Of a DNA stretch of 64,000 bases, positions 60,863 to 64,000 are shown piece after piece (within the stretch, counting starts at the first letter, position 1; each line of letters starts with the position of its first letter). The stretch comes from Flagellimonas taeanensis (GTDB taxonomy: Bacteria; Bacteroidota; Bacteroidia; Flavobacteriales; Flavobacteriaceae), in contig NZ_QXFO01000023.1 of assembly GCF_003584105.1 (NCBI RefSeq), forward strand, positions 2,501 to 66,500, given 5' to 3'. The notes beneath the pieces were generated by a model. That model did no database searches. It saw only the letters and a list, made by a program, of their open reading frames with translations, and had not been told where the DNA came from. The position numbers and the translations under genes are program-made.

Positions 60863-62608
60863 TCAATATCCTTCGTTCTGTTCCAAATAACCTGGCACAT
60901 TTGATGCACCGTCTATGGCTTTCTGCGGAATGGGGAAGAGCCTATGATGCACATCGGTATCCGTTTTTTCTGTCCATGTGTCCTCGTAGTGCCCGAAACG
61001 AATCTGGTCGCTACGCCTAAAGCCTTCCCAATACAATTCAAAACCTCGCTCGCGGAAAAGAATGTCCAAATCAATGGCTCCCAAAGCTTCGGGAGTTTGG
61101 TCTGGACGGGCCGTCCTTGATGTCCTTACAAAGTTCACATCGGCCAAGGCACCTGCATTGTCCCCTTTTCTCAACTTGGCCTCCGCGCGCATCAAATAGA
61201 TCTCGGCCAAGCGCATCAGCACAAGATCCACACTGCTGTAATTGTTCCCATTGGGAGAAGTACGGCTAAACTGGTACTTGGAAACCCTGTACCCATTTCG
61301 GTGCAATCTTCCTTCGTTGGTGAAATCCACCTGCAGGGTATGGTTCACATAATCCACGTTCTTGTCCGGGCCATTTCCTTTGGTCTGGATCACGGGATAG
61401 ATACGGAAACCTCCATCACAGGTCATAAAGTTTCCGCTTTCGTCCTTTCTAGGCCCCCAAATGACTCCTCTGATGATCCCCCTATTGATTTCAAAATCCT
61501 CTGCGGACATACAATAGTAGTGGTCCTCGTCATTTTCAGGGGTTACTCCCGTCAAGTCTTGCAATTCGGCTGGAATAATCTGGTTTTCCAGAAAAAAACG
61601 GGCATCGGCCTCTGCTGGGTCTTCACCTCCGTAGGCATCGACCCATGTTTGGTAAAAGTCAGAGGTGATGGCCGGACCATCGGTACCATCTGCACTTGGG
61701 TGCTCTGGCCTTGGAAACCAGGAACCTGCCAAAGACCAATAGGCCCATCGGCTATGCTCGTTGTTCATGACACCGCGCTGGTCTGCCCCAAAAATCAATT
61801 CGGGGTTGGAGTTGTTGTCATCATTGAAAAGGTCAAAATATTCTGGGGATAAGGAGAATGCCCCTGAATTGATGATGTTGTTCGTGTACTCGATCACCCT
61901 GTCCATTTCCTCTGTTGAAAAATTAGGGGTTCCGTAGGGATCGCGATACACCGCTGCATTGAGGTTCAACCGTGCCAAAAAGCCCCAAACCGCTGCCTGG
62001 GTTATCCTGCCTGGTCCTCTGCTCGTATTGATGACATCCACTACCGATAGGAATTCACTTTCGATATAATCAATGGCCTCCTCACCCCGCAGGATCTCGG
62101 AGAGTTCGCTGGATACTTCTTTTTTGAAGACAAGGCCCCAACTGTCCAACATCAACATGTTCATATAGGCCCTCAATGCAATCATTTCATACAGTGCCCC
62201 TTCTGCTTCGGCATCACCAGCTTCTGCCAATGGTCTCAATACCTCAATGGCCGACAACGCCCTGGAGATGTTCCTAGTGACCTCGTTCCATGAACTTCCC
62301 ACCAAATCGTTTCCTGGGGCAATGGTGTGTGAATGGGTCTCTAGAAATCTTCCACCATCATACCAGTCGGTTCCTCCTCGGTAGGGCAAAATGGCCTCAT
62401 CGGCAGCAATCAGTTGCAGTCCATAATAATTGGTGTGTCTCCACACCCATGCCACTTGTCCATAGGCAGGGGCTATGGCACCGCTCACGGCTTCGGCCTG
62501 TCCACTTCCTTCCAGGGATTCGTCAATCACGTCTTCTTCCAAATCGGTGCAGCTAAAATTTGCCAACAGTCCAATACCGAAAAGTGCTATTATGATTTTA
62601 TTTTTCAT
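60863..62608 (-). CDS. SusD-like outer-membrane lipoprotein (phosphatase locus)
   Basis: Signal peptide and lipobox (IGLLANFSCTDLEED, Cys20). The RagB/SusD helical scaffold shows IALRAYMNMLMLDSWGLVFK, AAVWGFLARLNLNAAVYRDP and the C-terminal family block FRERGFELYWEGFRRSDQIR. The last part KAIDGASNVPGYLEQNEGY is typical. 581 residues. It would bind the substrate on the cell surface as lid of the SusC partner 19 bases upstream. The cargo may be a phosphorylated or phosphodiester-bearing molecule, from the downstream phosphatases. Confidence 0.95.
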   Translation of the reverse strand: MKNKIIIALFGIGLLANFSCTDLEEDVIDESLEGSGQAEAVSGAIAPAYGQVAWVWRHTNYYGLQLIAADEAILPYRGGTDWYDGGRFLETHSHTIAPGNDLVGSSWNEVTRNISRALSAIEVLRPLAEAGDAEAEGALYEMIALRAYMNMLMLDSWGLVFKKEVSSELSEILRGEEAIDYIESEFLSVVDVINTSRGPGRITQAAVWGFLARLNLNAAVYRDPYGTPNFSTEEMDRVIEYTNNIINSGAFSLSPEYFDLFNDDNNSNPELIFGADQRGVMNNEHSRWAYWSLAGSWFPRPEHPSADGTDGPAITSDFYQTWVDAYGGEDPAEADARFFLENQIIPAELQDLTGVTPENDEDHYYCMSAEDFEINRGIIRGVIWGPRKDESGNFMTCDGGFRIYPVIQTKGNGPDKNVDYVNHTLQVDFTNEGRLHRNGYRVSKYQFSRTSPNGNNYSSVDLVLMRLAEIYLMRAEAKLRKGDNAGALADVNFVRTSRTARPDQTPEALGAIDLDILFRERGFELYWEGFRRSDQIRFGHYEDTWTEKTDTDVHHRLFPIPQKAIDGASNVPGYLEQNEGY

Positions 62609-62627
62609 TTTGTGAATCTTTTTTAGA

Positions 62628-64000
62628 TTAGAATGATACGTTTAAGCCAAATACAATGGTCCTTGTCTTGGGATAGTTGAAGTAATCGATCCCAAAGGTC
62701 TGGATGCCATCGATGGTCAGGTTGGAATTGATCTCTGGATCATATCCGCTGTAATCTGTGATCACGAACAAGTTCTGTCCGGTGACGGACAAACGGATAC
62801 CATTGACCAAACCATCCAGCCCTATGTATGCAGGATCCAAACTATACCCCAAAGTGGCATTGTTCAAGCGAAGGAAATCCCCATCCTCCAAATAGCGGGT
62901 AGATACGGTATTTGAGTTGGTGATGTCCTCATTGGGAAACTGGGTAGCCAGTGAAGTGGTGTTGAAATTAGAGGCCAACAGTCCTTTGGTGAACTGGCTC
63001 ATAGCGGTGTGATTGTATACCTTGTTGCCCGAAACCCCGTTGAAGTTCATGCCCAGATCAAAACTCTTGTAGCGGAAATTGAGGTAGAAGGCATAGATCA
63101 GATCGGGCAGGGCCGATCCCACTACACTTCTTTCATCAGAGTAAACACTCAATCCATCTTCTCCAATACCCAAAAATTCAAGCATGTAGAAAGACCCGAT
63201 GGGTTCCCCGTTGATATTGCCATTGATGGTTGCCCCTGTCTGGCCCGCTCCTTGGGCAGCACCGGTGGTCAACACTTTATATGGGGAATTGGCCACTTCG
63301 TTTTTAGTGTAGGCCAGATTTCCACCGATGTTATAGGAAAAGTCCTTGTCATAATCACTGTGGTAATCCAAGGAGAACTCGATACCGTTGTTCTTGATCT
63401 CCATGTCGGGGATATTGGTCCAATATTTTGCCGTAGGCTGAATGGGGTCGGCCGGAGTCACTTCCAAAAGGATGTTCTCGGACACTTTGTTGAAATAATC
63501 AACCGTACCGGACAAACGATTGTTGAACAAGCCAAAATCCAAACCTATGTTGGTCTGTTGGGAAACTTCCCACTGGATATCGGGGTTGGCCAAACGGGTA
63601 AAAATGGTGCCGTAAGGATAATCTTCGATGGAGCTTTCGTCCCCATTGATAGGATAGGAGTCGTTGTTGTCCTTGCTATCGGTATAGCTGAGCTTGGTGA
63701 TCTTGGATGGAATTTCCTGGTTCCCTGTCTTACCCCAACTGGCCCTTAGCTTCAAATTGTTGATGGCCGTATTGGAGCTCAGGAAGTCTTCGTTCATGAT
63801 GTTCCAACCCAATGCCACAGAAGGAAAGTAGCCATATTTGTTGTTGCCCCCAAACTTGGAGGAACCATCTGCCCTCATCGTCGCGGTCAATAGGTATTTG
63901 TTGTCAAACCCATAATTGATCCTTCCGAAGAAGGATTGGAGTTCGTTCTCGGTGGCGAAAGTGTTCATATAGGTCTGGTTGCTCTCTCCACTGATCTGGT
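62628..64000 (-). CDS. SusC-like TonB-dependent transporter, C-terminal part (cut by window edge)
   Basis: The frame stays open to the last base of the window (its last-seen N-terminal residues read ISGESNQTYMNTFATENELQ), so only the C-terminal ~457 residues are seen. They are the end of the barrel: GRINYGFDNKYLLTATMRAD, PSVALGWNIMNEDFLSSNTA, FGLFNNRLSGTVDYFNK, and the aromatic end TRTIVFGLNVSF. It is the first gene of the operon seen here, followed by SusD and two phosphatases. The N-terminal plug and signal peptide lie outside. Confidence 0.95.
   Translation of the reverse strand, partial: QISGESNQTYMNTFATENELQSFFGRINYGFDNKYLLTATMRADGSSKFGGNNKYGYFPSVALGWNIMNEDFLSSNTAINNLKLRASWGKTGNQEIPSKITKLSYTDSKDNNDSYPINGDESSIEDYPYGTIFTRLANPDIQWEVSQQTNIGLDFGLFNNRLSGTVDYFNKVSENILLEVTPADPIQPTAKYWTNIPDMEIKNNGIEFSLDYHSDYDKDFSYNIGGNLAYTKNEVANSPYKVLTTGAAQGAGQTGATINGNINGEPIGSFYMLEFLGIGEDGLSVYSDERSVVGSALPDLIYAFYLNFRYKSFDLGMNFNGVSGNKVYNHTAMSQFTKGLLASNFNTTSLATQFPNEDITNSNTVSTRYLEDGDFLRLNNATLGYSLDPAYIGLDGLVNGIRLSVTGQNLFVITDYSGYDPEINSNLTIDGIQTFGIDYFNYPKTRTIVFGLNVSF

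Noticed and set aside
63009..63749. 246-codon frame antisense to the second susC
   Set aside because: Shadow; the minus frame has clear TonB-dependent transporter features.

Overview
The window looks like a chromosome segment of a marine Flavobacteriaceae (Bacteroidota). The signs are SusC/SusD pairs, Bacteroidota-type promoters (TTG/TTTG, about 20 bases, TAnnTTTG), Bacteroidota lipoprotein signals, a two-gene transketolase and the general gene set. A genus close to Muricauda/Flagellimonas or Zobellia is plausible, but this is inference.

Positions 1-21000 are mostly housekeeping. A leftward rRNA operon (16S, tRNA-Ile, tRNA-Ala, 5' part of 23S) is followed by thrS-infC-rpmI-rplT. Next come a YjbQ protein, a HAD phosphatase, a dienelactone hydrolase, a leftward pair of dnaB and an exported protein, accA, lptF/G-tgt, split transketolase genes, an outer-membrane barrel, an FKBP lipoprotein, an S4 protein, a phosphoribosyltransferase, shikimate kinase and tRNA-Lys. 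A decayed tyrosine-recombinase gene sits just downstream of tRNA-Lys.

Positions 22300-52900 form a glucuronoxylan utilisation locus. It holds two GH43 enzymes, a SusC/SusD pair, a GH10 endoxylanase, a GH115 and a GH67 alpha-glucuronidase and a predicted acetyl esterase. It also holds the glucuronate branch (uxaC, an SDR fructuronate reductase, uxuA), the xylose branch (xylB, xylA, a sodium/solute symporter) and one LacI-family regulator. The palindrome ACGCAATCGATTGCGT or a close variant lies before each of the four divergent or leading transcription units, several times on top of the predicted promoter. This suggests one LacI regulon; no hybrid two-component regulator or ECF sigma/anti-sigma pair is seen. 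Extracellular xylan would be cut by GH10, entered through SusCD, debranched by GH115/GH67/GH43/esterase, and split into xylose and glucuronate that feed the two catabolic branches. A four-gene cassette (carbamoyltransferase, DUF5989, SxtJ-like, SGNH hydrolase) is embedded in the locus without an operator and probably does something else.

Positions 53000-57700 carry a beta-carbonic anhydrase, a YbdG-like mechanosensitive channel, a Gre-like protein with a small partner, glutamate dehydrogenase and a small Cys-rich protein. Positions 57880-64000 hold a second, leftward SusC (cut by the window edge)-SusD pair followed by two alkaline phosphatases. One phosphatase is fused to a glycerophosphodiesterase-like domain, which suggests uptake linked to organic phosphorus.
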